From assembly GCA_036521995.1 (NCBI GenBank), contig DATDGR010000033.1:1-7234 (forward strand): a DNA stretch of 7,234 nt, read 5' to 3'. The notes beneath the pieces were generated by a model. It had not been told where the DNA came from and ran no database searches. It worked only from the letters and a program-made list of their open reading frames with translations. Origin of the DNA: Gp13-AA77 sp036521995. GTDB taxonomy: Bacteria > Acidobacteriota > Terriglobia > UBA7540. Made by a program: the position numbers and the translations under genes. Of the stretch, positions 1-6,020 are shown one piece after another (position 1 is the stretch's first letter; every line of letters starts with the position of its first letter).

Positions 1-693
1 GACAAGTTCGAGGTCATCCTGGTGGACGGCCTGGCCGACATCCACTGGCGCCTGGGACGCATGATCGGGGCCGAATCGGCCGCGCAGGGCGAGCAGCGCC
101 GCAAGGAGAAGGCCAGGCGCGAGCAGGACGAGGCCGCCCATGAAGGCGGCAAACTCGGCGACATCGAGCGGTTCCTGATCTCCAAGACGGGCCTGGACAG
201 CCTCCAAGACTCGCCGGGCAAATTCCTTCGCATTCTGGAATTGCTGAAGGCGCTCGACATCTTCGTCCGCGAGGAGGGTTTCAGCGGCCCGGGCGTGGTC
301 TACCTGCAGATGATCTACGGGGTGATGAACCCGGGGCTGCGTGGCAAGAACCTGATTGACACCTACCAGCGCGGCGCCGAGGAGCAGAAATCGCCGGAAA
401 CCGCGGCCGAGCGTCTGAACGCCCATCGGACCGAGTTTCTGGCCTGCGTGAGGACGGAAATCGCCCGTTACGAGCGGCGGGCCGCCAGCGATCGCGAGGC
501 CCGCGCCGATCTCGAAGCCCCCCGCACCGACGCCGAGATTCTCAATACCAAGCGCGACCCGGCGCGCATGGCGCTCTATCAAGAGCGCCTGGAGCGCGCC
601 TTCGAACGCAAGTGGCGCCTTCTGGTGCAGTATCGTGAGACCCAGCAGACGAAGCCGGAGGCGGAAGGCCGGGACCAAGGTGGGGGTAGCTAG
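1..693 (+). CDS. Unrecognised charged protein, 5'-truncated by the window edge
   Basis: The reading frame is open from base 1 and ends at TAG 691-693. The GTG at 22 is an internal Val, so I treat the gene as starting upstream of the window. About 230 residues are visible. The product is hydrophilic, rich in Arg, Glu and Ala, with no signal peptide or membrane segment in this part. It starts with a helix-like segment containing LADIHWRLGRMI, then a charged linker (about residues 20-45), a middle region with KFLRILELLKALDIF and GPGVVYLQMIYGVMNP, and a C-terminal helix with YQERLERAFERKWRLL. A WRL-type helix early and a YxxxLERxFxRxxR helix late recall a group of uncharacterised acidobacterial proteins whose N-terminus usually contains an N-A-x-(K/R)-H-G-L motif; that resemblance is from memory and the diagnostic N-terminus is outside the window. 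No function is assigned. High third-position GC supports real coding. Confidence 0.75.
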   Translation, partial: DKFEVILVDGLADIHWRLGRMIGAESAAQGEQRRKEKARREQDEAAHEGGKLGDIERFLISKTGLDSLQDSPGKFLRILELLKALDIFVREEGFSGPGVVYLQMIYGVMNPGLRGKNLIDTYQRGAEEQKSPETAAERLNAHRTEFLACVRTEIARYERRAASDREARADLEAPRTDAEILNTKRDPARMALYQERLERAFERKWRLLVQYRETQQTKPEAEGRDQGGGS

Positions 694-823
694 CCCGAGC
701 GTCAGCGGTCGGCCGTCAGGGTGGCACGGCAGATGGCGCGGCCCGGCGGTCCACGGTCAACACACTCGCTCTGGCTCCTGCCTCGCGATTTCTAGACACA
801 ACGCCGGAAGTCTACTCATCCTC
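694..823. other. Gene-free spacer before the repeat block
   Basis: This is the first part of a 645-base stretch (694-1338) without a convincing gene. It follows the stop codon of the preceding gene, is GC-rich, and the short open frames crossing it lack plausible ribosome binding sites and resemble no family I know. I see no T-rich hairpin terminator. The partial palindrome GGGTAGCTAGCCC (685-697) spans the upstream stop codon but has no T-run after it. Confidence 0.5.
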
Positions 824-1207
824 CGTGTGTCATTCCGACGCTGAGCCCAGCGGAGGAATCTCGCTGTGGCTTGCTCGGGAGAAGAAGCCAAAGCGGCCGT
901 CTTATGCGCCCCGAAACGAGAATTTCGGGTGGCGCATACATCGTGTTGCGATGTGTGCGATCAAGGCGCGCTGTCCATCGCCCGGATCGAAGCCAGCGTA
1001 GCGCGACCGTGCTTCCCGGCCTGCGGTCTTTCTCACGCAACAGGGGCCCAAAGACGGGGTCGCGTTACGTGGCTGGAGGTCAGGAAGTGGAGATGATCGA
1101 GACCGTAGAAGAAGTGATGCGGGCGGTTCATCGAGCAGTCCTGGTCACCGATATCGCATACATCAAGAAACGATGTATGCGCCACCCGAGAGACGGAATG
1201 ACACACG
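824..1207. repeat. Non-coding repeat block with nested inverted repeats (REP/MITE-like)
   Basis: The block is bounded by a perfect 14-bp inverted repeat: CGTGTGTCATTCCG at 824-837 and its reverse complement at 1194-1207. Nested inside is a perfect 17-bp inverted pair: GGGTGGCGCATACATCG at 927-943 and its complement at 1171-1187. Each copy of this inner repeat also forms its own hairpin (933-943 with 949-959, one G·T pair; 1155-1164 with 1172-1181). Further hairpins are 832-859 (ATTCC and CGCTG pairing with CAGCG and GGAAT), 904-916 with 923-937, and 991-1008 with 1058-1074 (one bulge, one mismatch). Short open frames cross the block on both strands, but their translations are shaped by the repeats and look non-coding. 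GTCATTCCG palindromes are, from memory, dispersed repeats in acidobacterial genomes. The block could be a non-autonomous mobile element, a REP cluster or a structured RNA; the sequence alone does not decide. Confidence 0.7.
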
Positions 1208-1295
1208 CCCGGGAGAATCAGCAGACTTCCGGCATTACGTTATAGCTTCTGTTCTTCCTTATTCGCGAGTAGAATCTGAGGCGCGAAAGAAGAGT

Positions 1296-1313
1296 CTCCG
1301 CTTCGAAGCGGAG
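1296..1313. promoter_or_regulatory. Perfect 18-bp palindrome in the leader of the HdeD-like gene
   Basis: CTCCGCTTCGAAGCGGAG is a perfect palindrome ending 11 bases before the strong ribosome binding site (GGAGGAGG, 1325-1332) of the HdeD-like gene. As DNA it could be an operator for a dimeric regulator; as RNA it would form a short GC-rich hairpin in the leader. There is no T-run after it (CACAAAACG follows), so an intrinsic terminator is unlikely. Upstream, TAGAAT at 1270-1275 could be a -10 box, which would put the palindrome in the transcript, but no good -35 box accompanies it. Confidence 0.5.
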
Positions 1314-1338
1314 CACAAAACGCTGGAGGAGGTGTGCG

Positions 1339-1920
1339 ATGGGACTGATGATGGATAGCCCGCTGAACGTGTTTCGCACAGGCCTGCACGAGCTGCGCCG
1401 CAACTGGGGGTGGATCCTGGCGCTTGGCATCGCGCTGATTGTCCTGGGCATGATCGCGATCGGGGACGTGGTGTTCTTCACGGTGGTCTCGGTGATTTTC
1501 CTGGGCTGGGTGCTGGTGTTTGGGGGAATCGTCGAGGCCGTTCAGGCGTTCCGGCATCGAAAGGGCGGCTCATTCTTTCTACATCTGCTGAGCTCCGTGC
1601 TGGCCGTCGTGGTCGGTTTTTTGCTCCTCGAAAATCCGCAGGCAGGCGCCCTGGTGCTGACGCTGATGCTGGCGGTTTACTTCATCGCCGGAGGCATCTT
1701 CCGGATCTTCGCCGCCCTGACGATGCGCCTTCCCACTTGGGGCTGGATGGTCTTCAACGGCCTCGTGACGCTGGCGCTTGGAATTCTGGTGCTGGCTCAC
1801 TGGCCCTCTTCCGCCCTCTGGATCATTGGCCTGTTCATCGGCATTGATCTGATCGTCACCGGCTGGACGCGCGTAATGCTGGCGCTGGCGGTGAGGAAGC
1901 TGGCGCCATCTGCAGCTTGA
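1339..1920 (+). CDS. HdeD/DUF308-family multi-pass membrane protein
   Basis: This 193-residue protein belongs to the HdeD-like (DUF308) family of small inner-membrane proteins. E. coli HdeD is linked to acid resistance at high cell density, but most relatives have no demonstrated function. Six hydrophobic segments are visible, at about residues 23-43, 45-67, 79-98, 103-124, 134-154 and 158-184, arranged as three helical hairpins. Family-typical features are the Gly-rich helices and the repeated pattern of a Trp-Gly-Trp start to a hairpin (WGWILALG at 23-30, WGWMVFNG at 134-141). Length matches the family (about 180-200). ATG 1339 is preceded by a strong GGAGGAGG (1325-1332, six-base spacing), which fixes the start. 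The leader holds an 18-bp palindrome. The DUF4440-type gene follows 81 bases downstream on the same strand, so co-transcription is possible. Calling it an acid-resistance gene would be inference from the family name only. Confidence 0.9.
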   Translation: MGLMMDSPLNVFRTGLHELRRNWGWILALGIALIVLGMIAIGDVVFFTVVSVIFLGWVLVFGGIVEAVQAFRHRKGGSFFLHLLSSVLAVVVGFLLLENPQAGALVLTLMLAVYFIAGGIFRIFAALTMRLPTWGWMVFNGLVTLALGILVLAHWPSSALWIIGLFIGIDLIVTGWTRVMLALAVRKLAPSAA

Positions 1921-2001
1921 GGCGACGGCGGGGCCAGCGTCATTAGTGGCTCCACGATTGTTCGACGCCATCTTGATCGGCCTGGAGAGGAGCACTCCTG
2001 A

Positions 2002-2460
2002 ATGAAACAACAAATGCTGTTCGTTATCTTGATGATGCTGCCGGCGCTGCTGATTTCTCAGGCGACGCCCGCCGAGGCGCAGGACCAGCACGAGATCGAA
2101 TCGGAAATCCGGGCGGCGGAGACCAGCCGCTTCCAGGCTTTGACCGCGGCCGACCTGGCGGCGCTGGAACGGACCTTGTCCAATGACCTGGTTTACACTC
2201 ACGCGAGCGGCTGGCGCCAGAGCAAAGCCGAGTTTCTGGCCTCGGTGCGCTCGGGCGAGCTGCTTTACCACTCCTTTGCCTCGGATGATCTCAAAATGCA
2301 TGTTTACGGAGACGCGGTCCTGGTGACGGGTCACGCCGCCGGCAAAGTCCGGGCGAAAGGGCAGGAATTGGACGTCAGCCTCCTGTATCTGGAGGCTTAC
2401 GTGAAGCAGGACGGCCGCTGGCAACTGGCAGCCTGGCAATCGACCCGGCTGGGGCCTTGA
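2002..2460 (+). CDS. Secreted DUF4440/SnoaL-like (NTF2-fold) protein
   Basis: This 152-residue protein has a signal peptide: Lys near the N-terminus, a hydrophobic stretch (about residues 5-20) and a likely cleavage site after AEA near residue 26, so it should be exported. The mature part fits the DUF4440 branch of the NTF2-like superfamily, a cone-shaped alpha+beta barrel: an N-terminal helix (about 28-60), NDLVYTHASG (61-70), a Lys/Glu-Phe-Leu helix (75-82), SGELLYHSF (84-92), VYGDAVLVTGHA (101-112) and a C-terminal strand with DGRWQLAAWQST (137-148). Family members include both enzymes and non-enzymatic binding proteins, so neither substrate nor reaction can be named. ATG 2002 follows GGAGAGGAG (1984-1992). 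AGGA of this site can pair with TCCT (1996-1999) next to the start codon, a small hairpin that might modulate translation. The gene converges with the mglA-like gene 51 bases away. Confidence 0.88.
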   Translation: MKQQMLFVILMMLPALLISQATPAEAQDQHEIESEIRAAETSRFQALTAADLAALERTLSNDLVYTHASGWRQSKAEFLASVRSGELLYHSFASDDLKMHVYGDAVLVTGHAAGKVRAKGQELDVSLLYLEAYVKQDGRWQLAAWQSTRLGP

Positions 2461-2500
2461 ATTCAGAGCCTGTTTCCGGCAGGGAATGGACCGAGAATTT

Positions 2501-2518
2501 AGGCTACTTATCTAGCCT
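2501..2518. terminator. Short hairpin between convergent genes, possible weak terminator
   Basis: AGGCTA (2501-2506) and TAGCCT (2513-2518) are inverted repeats around a six-base loop in the 51-base gap between the DUF4440-type gene and the mglA-like gene. The hairpin overlaps the mglA stop codon (2512-2514, - strand). On the - strand it is followed by AAATTCT rather than a run of T; on the + strand no T-run follows. Its position between convergent genes suggests a terminator, but the stem is short and the U-tract poor. Confidence 0.35.
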
Positions 2519-3090
2519 CTGCGCACTTCCGCCAGTACCAGGCGGCCGACCTCGCGGAGGGTTTCGAGCACGCCGACGCTGCGCGGAGCCACGGCTTCGA
2601 TCAGGGGCTCGTTCTTGCGCGCCAGCAAGCGGCGGAGTTGCTCGAGGGGGAGGGCGCTGGGCAGGTCCCGCTTGTTCAGTTGCAGCACGTAGGGAAGCTT
2701 GAGAAGGTCCTGGTGGAGCTCCTTGAGGTGCTCGAGGAGGCCCTCCAGCGCCTCCAGGTTGGCGTCGGTTCGCTCCTCCTGGGAGTCGGCCACGAAGGCG
2801 ACCCCGTCGGCGCCGCGCAAAATGAGGCTGCGGCTGGCATCGTAGATCACCTGGCCGGGCACGGTGTAGAGGTGGAAGCGTACCTTGAAACCGCGGATCT
2901 CGCCGAGCTCGAGGGGCAGGAAATCGAAGAACAAGGTGCGCTCGGTTTCGGTGGAGAGGGAGATCATCTTGCCGCCGCGCCGGCCTTCGGTCTGCTCGAA
3001 GATCCATTTCAGGTTGGAGGTCTTGCCGCCTTGTCCGGCGCCGTAGTAGACCACCTTGCAATTGATCTCGCGGGAAGGCAAAGTTGACAA
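2512..3090 (-). CDS. mglA: MglA-like small Ras-superfamily GTPase, probable 5' frameshift
   Basis: The 192 residues closely match MglA, the bacterial Ras-like GTPase that acts as a polarity switch at the cell pole and drives gliding or type IV pilus motility in Myxococcus; it also occurs in many non-gliding bacteria. G-motifs are visible: P-loop GAGQGGKT (17-24), the segment KMISLSTETERTLFFDFLPL (41-60) highly typical of MglA, PGQ (78-80) in the switch II region, NKRD (139-142) and EAVA (165-168). The P-loop has Gln where I expect Leu, and Ala where I expect Pro. The in-frame start is TTG 3090, giving STLPSREINCK. However, a GTG at 3097-3095 in the next frame, placed five bases after a strong GGGAAGGAAGG (3113-3103), encodes SFVNFA, the family-typical N-terminus. 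Deleting one A of the pair at 3075-3076 joins the two as SFVNFASREINCK. So this is either a real frameshift, a sequencing error, or a gene now using TTG. No partner mglB is visible nearby. Confidence 0.9.
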   Translation of the reverse strand: MSTLPSREINCKVVYYGAGQGGKTSNLKWIFEQTEGRRGGKMISLSTETERTLFFDFLPLELGEIRGFKVRFHLYTVPGQVIYDASRSLILRGADGVAFVADSQEERTDANLEALEGLLEHLKELHQDLLKLPYVLQLNKRDLPSALPLEQLRRLLARKNEPLIEAVAPRSVGVLETLREVGRLVLAEVRRG

Positions 3091-3102
3091 AACTCACCAG
3101 CG

Positions 3103-3113
3103 CCTTCCTTCCC
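3103..3113 (-). promoter_or_regulatory. Strong ribosome binding site for the mglA-like gene (GTG 3097 start)
   Basis: On the - strand GGGAAGGAAGG lies five bases upstream of GTG 3097-3095 and twelve bases upstream of TTG 3090. The spacing favours GTG as the ancestral start, although GTG is out of frame with the rest of the gene. This supports the view that the gene carries a one-base insertion just after codon 7. Confidence 0.65.
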
Positions 3114-3173
3114 GTTCGCACCGTCCTACGGCCAGCACGAAGCACGGTCCGGGCTGGAGGGCCCCGGCCTGCG

Positions 3174-3201
3174 CAGTTAACTATAGCAATAACACAGTTA
3201 A
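3174..3201. promoter_or_regulatory. Pair of CAGTTAA direct repeats upstream of the mglA-like gene
   Basis: CAGTTAA occurs at 3174-3180 and again at 3195-3201, exactly 21 bases apart (two helical turns), in an A+T-rich patch inside a GC-rich intergenic region 75-105 bases upstream of the mglA-like start. On the - strand TATAGT (3186-3181) lies within this patch and could be a -10 box, though no good -35 box is spaced correctly. Repeats two turns apart on one face of the helix suit a regulator binding site. The statistical support is small. Confidence 0.3.
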
Positions 3202-3289
3202 AGGCGGTTGACAAATTCCCGGACCGAACCAACGGTTGCCGTCCGGCGCTGCGGGCCAGGCCTCCCCACGCGGGGTCGGAAGACGCCCA

Positions 3290-4021
3290 CTACTTCTTTC
3301 GGGGCGGCTGCGCGGGCCGCATCTCGACACGACTGGCGAGGGCGCGCGACGGGAAGCGATAAAGGTCGATGACTGCTTTCGCGACGTCCTCTCCGGTGAG
3401 CTTCCAGGGCGCGCGGGGCCTGGCGCCGGGCGAACCCGCGAAGTCCGTGTCGACGCTGCCGGGCATGATGTAGCTGACGCGGATGCCGTCGTAGCGGACC
3501 TCCTGCATCAGCGCCTCGCTGAAACCGTTCAGGCCGAATTTGGAGGCATTGTAGGCGGTGCCGCCCGGAAAGGCGTTGGCGCCCGCCAAACTCGAGATGT
3601 TGAAGATGTATCCGCCGCCGCGCTGCCGCAGCAGGGGAATAGCCTCGCGCGAGCAATAGAACACGGAAGAGAGGTTGGTCTCAAGGGTGGCGTCCCACTC
3701 TTCGGGCGTCAGTTGGTCGACGGGCTTCATGATGCCGATGCCGGCGTTGTTCACCAGAAGGTCGAGCCCGCCAAAGCGCTCGGCGGCATGCTGAATGAAG
3801 CGCCGGCAGTCCTGGTGGCGGCGAACGTCCGCCACCAAGCCGTCGGCCTGGCCGGTCCCGGCGGAGTCGAGGCCGCTCAGAGCGCCGCGAAGGCTCGCTT
3901 CGCTGCGCCCGCAGATGAACACCTGCGCCCCCTCGGCGAGAAGGGCCTCCGCGATGTTGTAACCGATGCCGCGAGTGCCTCCCGTAATCGCCGCCACCTT
4001 GTCCGTAAGATCATTGGCCAT
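3290..4021 (-). CDS. Classical short-chain dehydrogenase/reductase (SDR family oxidoreductase)
   Basis: This 243-residue protein has every landmark of a classical SDR, an NAD(P)-dependent oxidoreductase with a single Rossmann fold. Visible are the cofactor-binding TGGTRGIG (13-20), Arg39 after the second strand (suggesting NADP preference), Asp65 of the adenine-ring-contacting position, NNAG (91-94), Asn116, Ser144 in NISSLAG, and the catalytic pair Tyr157/Lys161 in YNASK; then MPGSVDTDF (187-195). Length is typical of the family. The relatives closest in pattern are 3-ketoacyl-ACP reductase-like SDRs, but the substrate cannot be read from the sequence. I chose ATG 4021 because a GGGGGGAA purine run sits about four bases upstream; the TTG at 4033 overlaps that run. 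The C-terminus (EMRPAQPPRKK) is basic and Pro-rich. It lies between mglA and kdsB on the same strand, with gaps near 190 and 175 bases, so an operon is not evident. Confidence 0.93.
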   Translation of the reverse strand: MANDLTDKVAAITGGTRGIGYNIAEALLAEGAQVFICGRSEASLRGALSGLDSAGTGQADGLVADVRRHQDCRRFIQHAAERFGGLDLLVNNAGIGIMKPVDQLTPEEWDATLETNLSSVFYCSREAIPLLRQRGGGYIFNISSLAGANAFPGGTAYNASKFGLNGFSEALMQEVRYDGIRVSYIMPGSVDTDFAGSPGARPRAPWKLTGEDVAKAVIDLYRFPSRALASRVEMRPAQPPRKK

Positions 4022-4196
4022 GATTCCCCCCAACAGATCCTATTCTACAACGCGGAGGTTGCACTCGGGCGAGGGAGTCCGACGTAATTGGAGTTTCGAG
4101 TGGGTTGGCTGATCGCGGTGCGAGTGCGCTGAAGGTAGGTGAGCAGGAGGCCGGCAGACGGACGAGCAAGAGTGGGCACACAAAACTGCGCGCTTG
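4022..4196. other. Intergenic region between the SDR gene and kdsB
   Basis: This 175-base gap lies downstream of kdsB and upstream of the SDR gene, both on the - strand. It should hold the SDR promoter. Apart from the purine run next to the SDR start codon I see no convincing -35/-10 pair, no T-tailed hairpin and no small gene. Confidence 0.4.
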
Positions 4197-5063
4197 CTAA
4201 GGCTGGGCCGAGAGTCCTGCTCGACGAAAATAGTCTTCCACCCGGCGCAGGTCCTCTTCGGTATCCACGCCGATCGTATCTTCGGCGGTCTCGACGACGG
4301 CGACTGGGATTCCGTTTTCAAGGAATCGCAACTGCTCGAGCTGCTCGATCTGTTCGAGTGGCGATGGCGGCAGCGACCGAAAAAGCCGGAGGGCGTGGGC
4401 CGTGTAGGCGTAGAAGCCTAAATGTTTGTAGTATCGTGCCTGGCCGGAGCGATCCCGGTCGCAGGGGATGCTGGCGCGGGAAAAATAGAGGGCGAGACCC
4501 TGTGAGTCCGTCACCACCTTCACCGCGTTCGAGTCCGCGGCTTCCTCGGCGCTCATCGTGACTTTCAAGGTTGAGACCTGAACCCGACCCCGACTCCGTA
4601 GAGGAGATTCCGTTTCGCTAATTGCCCCTGCCGAAGCTGAATTCCCAATATTGCCTTCGTGGGTCTGATCTATAAAGGGCGTCAGCAGCAGTTCGATGTG
4701 GGTTGCGGAGACCATGGGCTCATCGCCTTGGATGTTCACGTAGACGCTCGCCACTTGGCCCATATCAACATCGCGGTCCATAACCTCAATGAGCCGGTCG
4801 GTGCCCGAAGTGTGCAGCGTTGAAGTCAAAACGGCCGGGATGCCGTGTTCTTCGCAGTAGCCAAGGATCAGATCGGAGTCGGTAGCCACCGCAAGCCGAT
4901 CCATCAGCGCGCACTCTCGCGCCCTTTGGTATACCCAGGCCAGCAGCGGTCGTCCGCAGATGGGCCGCAAAGGCTTGCCCGGTAGGCGCCGAGATTCCAT
5001 CCGGGTGGGTATCACGCCCGAGATAGTGAAGCAGGCTTTGGGTGCTACCTCCGAACGGGCCAC
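4197..5063 (-). CDS. kdsB: 3-deoxy-manno-octulosonate cytidylyltransferase (CMP-Kdo synthetase)
   Basis: KdsB activates Kdo with CTP to give CMP-Kdo, the donor used by the Kdo transferase to build the inner core of lipopolysaccharide; it is cytoplasmic. Motifs in order: VIPTRMESRRLPGKPL (17-32, nucleotide-binding loop), ATDS (60-63), HTSGTDR (84-90), NIQGDEP (110-116, metal/CTP site), ALYFSRASIP (191-200), HLGFYAY (214-220), LEQLRFLENG (242-251) and GVDTEEDL (265-272). At 288 residues it is longer than the usual 240-260. The excess is a roughly 12-residue N-terminal extension and an unusual segment at about 134-160 (bases 4584-4664), rich in Ser, Gly, Glu and Arg, between the NIQGDEP domain and VSTLKV. 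All catalytic motifs are intact, so it is probably active. The only upstream in-frame start found is GTG 5063, which has a poor ribosome binding site. No other lipopolysaccharide gene is adjacent in the window. Confidence 0.95.
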   Translation of the reverse strand: MARSEVAPKACFTISGVIPTRMESRRLPGKPLRPICGRPLLAWVYQRARECALMDRLAVATDSDLILGYCEEHGIPAVLTSTLHTSGTDRLIEVMDRDVDMGQVASVYVNIQGDEPMVSATHIELLLTPFIDQTHEGNIGNSASAGAISETESPLRSRGRVQVSTLKVTMSAEEAADSNAVKVVTDSQGLALYFSRASIPCDRDRSGQARYYKHLGFYAYTAHALRLFRSLPPSPLEQIEQLEQLRFLENGIPVAVVETAEDTIGVDTEEDLRRVEDYFRRAGLSAQP

Positions 5064-5500
5064 GACGAAAGCTTAACATCCCTTACCGTTTTGAGCGAAA
5101 CCTAGGGCTCCAACGCCGATGCGATGACAGCCTCCAGACTTCTTGGCGAATTCGATAGACCTCAAACATGTGTATCAAGTTTTTACAGGTCTTGGCCATC
5201 CGGCGGGGTAGAAGAGCTTTTCAACAAGCCATCACACTGATAACAATAATCTGGATAATTCTTCCATTTCTTCCCGTGTGTCCCCATTGTCCAGATTCTT
5301 GGTGTTACTTTGTAGTTATGCAGAGGGTGAGTTAAAACCTTCAATGGATCCGGCGCTGGAAAGCGGCGAAAGGTTGGCGTGATACAGCTGATTCTTCGAT
5401 CTTCTTGTTCATATGTTAGTGATAATAAATAACTTAATCTCGATCACACCCCGACCATCGATCGTAGGTGATTCTGCTGATTAGACTTGCAGCCTGAGAG
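5064..5500. other. A+T-richer gene-free region between kdsB and the phage-like genes
   Basis: These 437 bases have no convincing gene on either strand and are visibly richer in A+T than the flanks, most strongly at 5160-5450. The region should hold the kdsB promoter (- strand) and that of the phage-like genes (+ strand). It contains an imperfect inverted repeat at 5248-5297 and weaker ones at 5157-5192 (AGACCT/AGGTCT) and 5336-5375 (AACCTT/AAGGTT). No tRNA cloverleaf or attachment-site duplication could be recognised. The base composition change may mark the boundary between host chromosome and mobile DNA. Confidence 0.55.
5248..5297. repeat. Imperfect 12-bp inverted repeat with 26-base loop
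   Basis: AATCTGGATAAT (5248-5259) and ATTGTCCAGATT (5286-5297) are inverted repeats with a single T·G wobble in twelve pairs. The loop is pyrimidine-rich. No T-run follows either arm, so it is not an obvious terminator. It may be a protein-binding site, a structured leader or a remnant of a mobile element end. Confidence 0.5.
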
Positions 5501-5902
5501 GTGGCGCATTCAAAGGTGAGCGACGTGATACCGCAAGATCTGGCGCGCTACATCGTCCTTTGGGGGCCGGGGATCCTGATCCTGATCGTTTTCGCCTATG
5601 GATTCATGAGGTTAGCTTATCACTGGATCGACCGGACCACCGATATCAAGCGCCAGCAGCTCGATAGCGCCTTCGACATCGCCCGCGACTACGTCGGACA
5701 GCTCGCCGGAGCCTCGAAGTCGCAGGCTGAGGCCCTCTCCCGGCTGGCGAGCGCCGTCGAACACCGCGACTCCCTGGAAAGCTATGAGCACCAGGAGATG
5801 CTGATCGCGCTCAAGGCTTTGAACCGCAACACGGAAGAGATGGTCCGCGATCTGTCAGGGCTGGTCGCTCAAGCCCGCGTGGTTGAGAGGGTTTCGGGGT
5901 GA
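5501..5902 (+). CDS. Membrane-anchored coiled-coil phage protein, DUF2730/Mu gp25-like
   Basis: The 133-residue product has one hydrophobic segment (about 18-40, within LWGPGILILIVFAYGF) followed by a long charged helical region (about 48-125) with heptad-like spacing of Leu, Ala and Ile, ending in Val-Ser-Gly. An N-terminal membrane anchor plus coiled coil is the architecture of DUF2730-type proteins of Mu-like phages, encoded shortly before the small terminase; the role of those proteins is not established. The assignment rests mainly on architecture and gene order, because this family is poorly conserved. The start is uncertain: GTG 5501 touches its purine run (GAGAG), while GTG 5516 is better spaced from GAGAGG (5496-5501) and GTG 5525 follows AAAGGTGAG closely. 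The membrane segment is unaffected by the choice. The next gene starts 118 bases downstream on the same strand. Confidence 0.7.
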   Translation: MAHSKVSDVIPQDLARYIVLWGPGILILIVFAYGFMRLAYHWIDRTTDIKRQQLDSAFDIARDYVGQLAGASKSQAEALSRLASAVEHRDSLESYEHQEMLIALKALNRNTEEMVRDLSGLVAQARVVERVSG

Positions 5903-6020
5903 AGGATACAGTTCAACGCAGGCTGTTCACGGTCGCGAGGCCGGGAAGCGAAGTTCAAGGATATTGTGGACCTCTTACAGTAAGTCGTTGATGTTATGTG
6001 ACTTAGTAGGGATCAAGATC

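Noticed and set aside
1093..1245. Open frame starting with MIETVEEVMRAVHRAV after a purine-rich stretch
   Set aside because: It has a passable ribosome binding site (GGAGG, 1075-1079, rather distant), but its second half is the inverted-repeat sequence at 1155-1207, and the rest resembles no family. I treat it as non-coding repeat DNA.
1579..2439. 286-codon open frame on the - strand
   Set aside because: It is antisense to both the HdeD-like and DUF4440-type genes and is rich in Gln, His and Arg, typical of a shadow frame.
2504..3232. 242-codon open frame on the - strand overlapping mglA
   Set aside because: Its body is a shadow of mglA in another frame with Arg/Pro-rich composition. Only its short SFVNFA segment matters, as the displaced mglA N-terminus.
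3254..3275. CCCC/GGGG hairpin after the SDR stop codon as a terminator
   Set aside because: The stem is only four pairs around ACGC and no T-run follows on the - strand, so it is not a convincing terminator.
3236..4087. 283-codon open frame on the + strand
   Set aside because: It is antisense to the SDR gene, which has all its catalytic motifs. The translation is low-complexity Ala/Gly/Val-rich, as expected from an antisense shadow in GC-rich DNA.
5883..6020. Upstream extension of the winged-helix-like gene to a start at 5883
   Set aside because: The extension overlaps the preceding gene and lacks protein-like composition; ATG 6021 has a good ribosome binding site and gives the expected family length.
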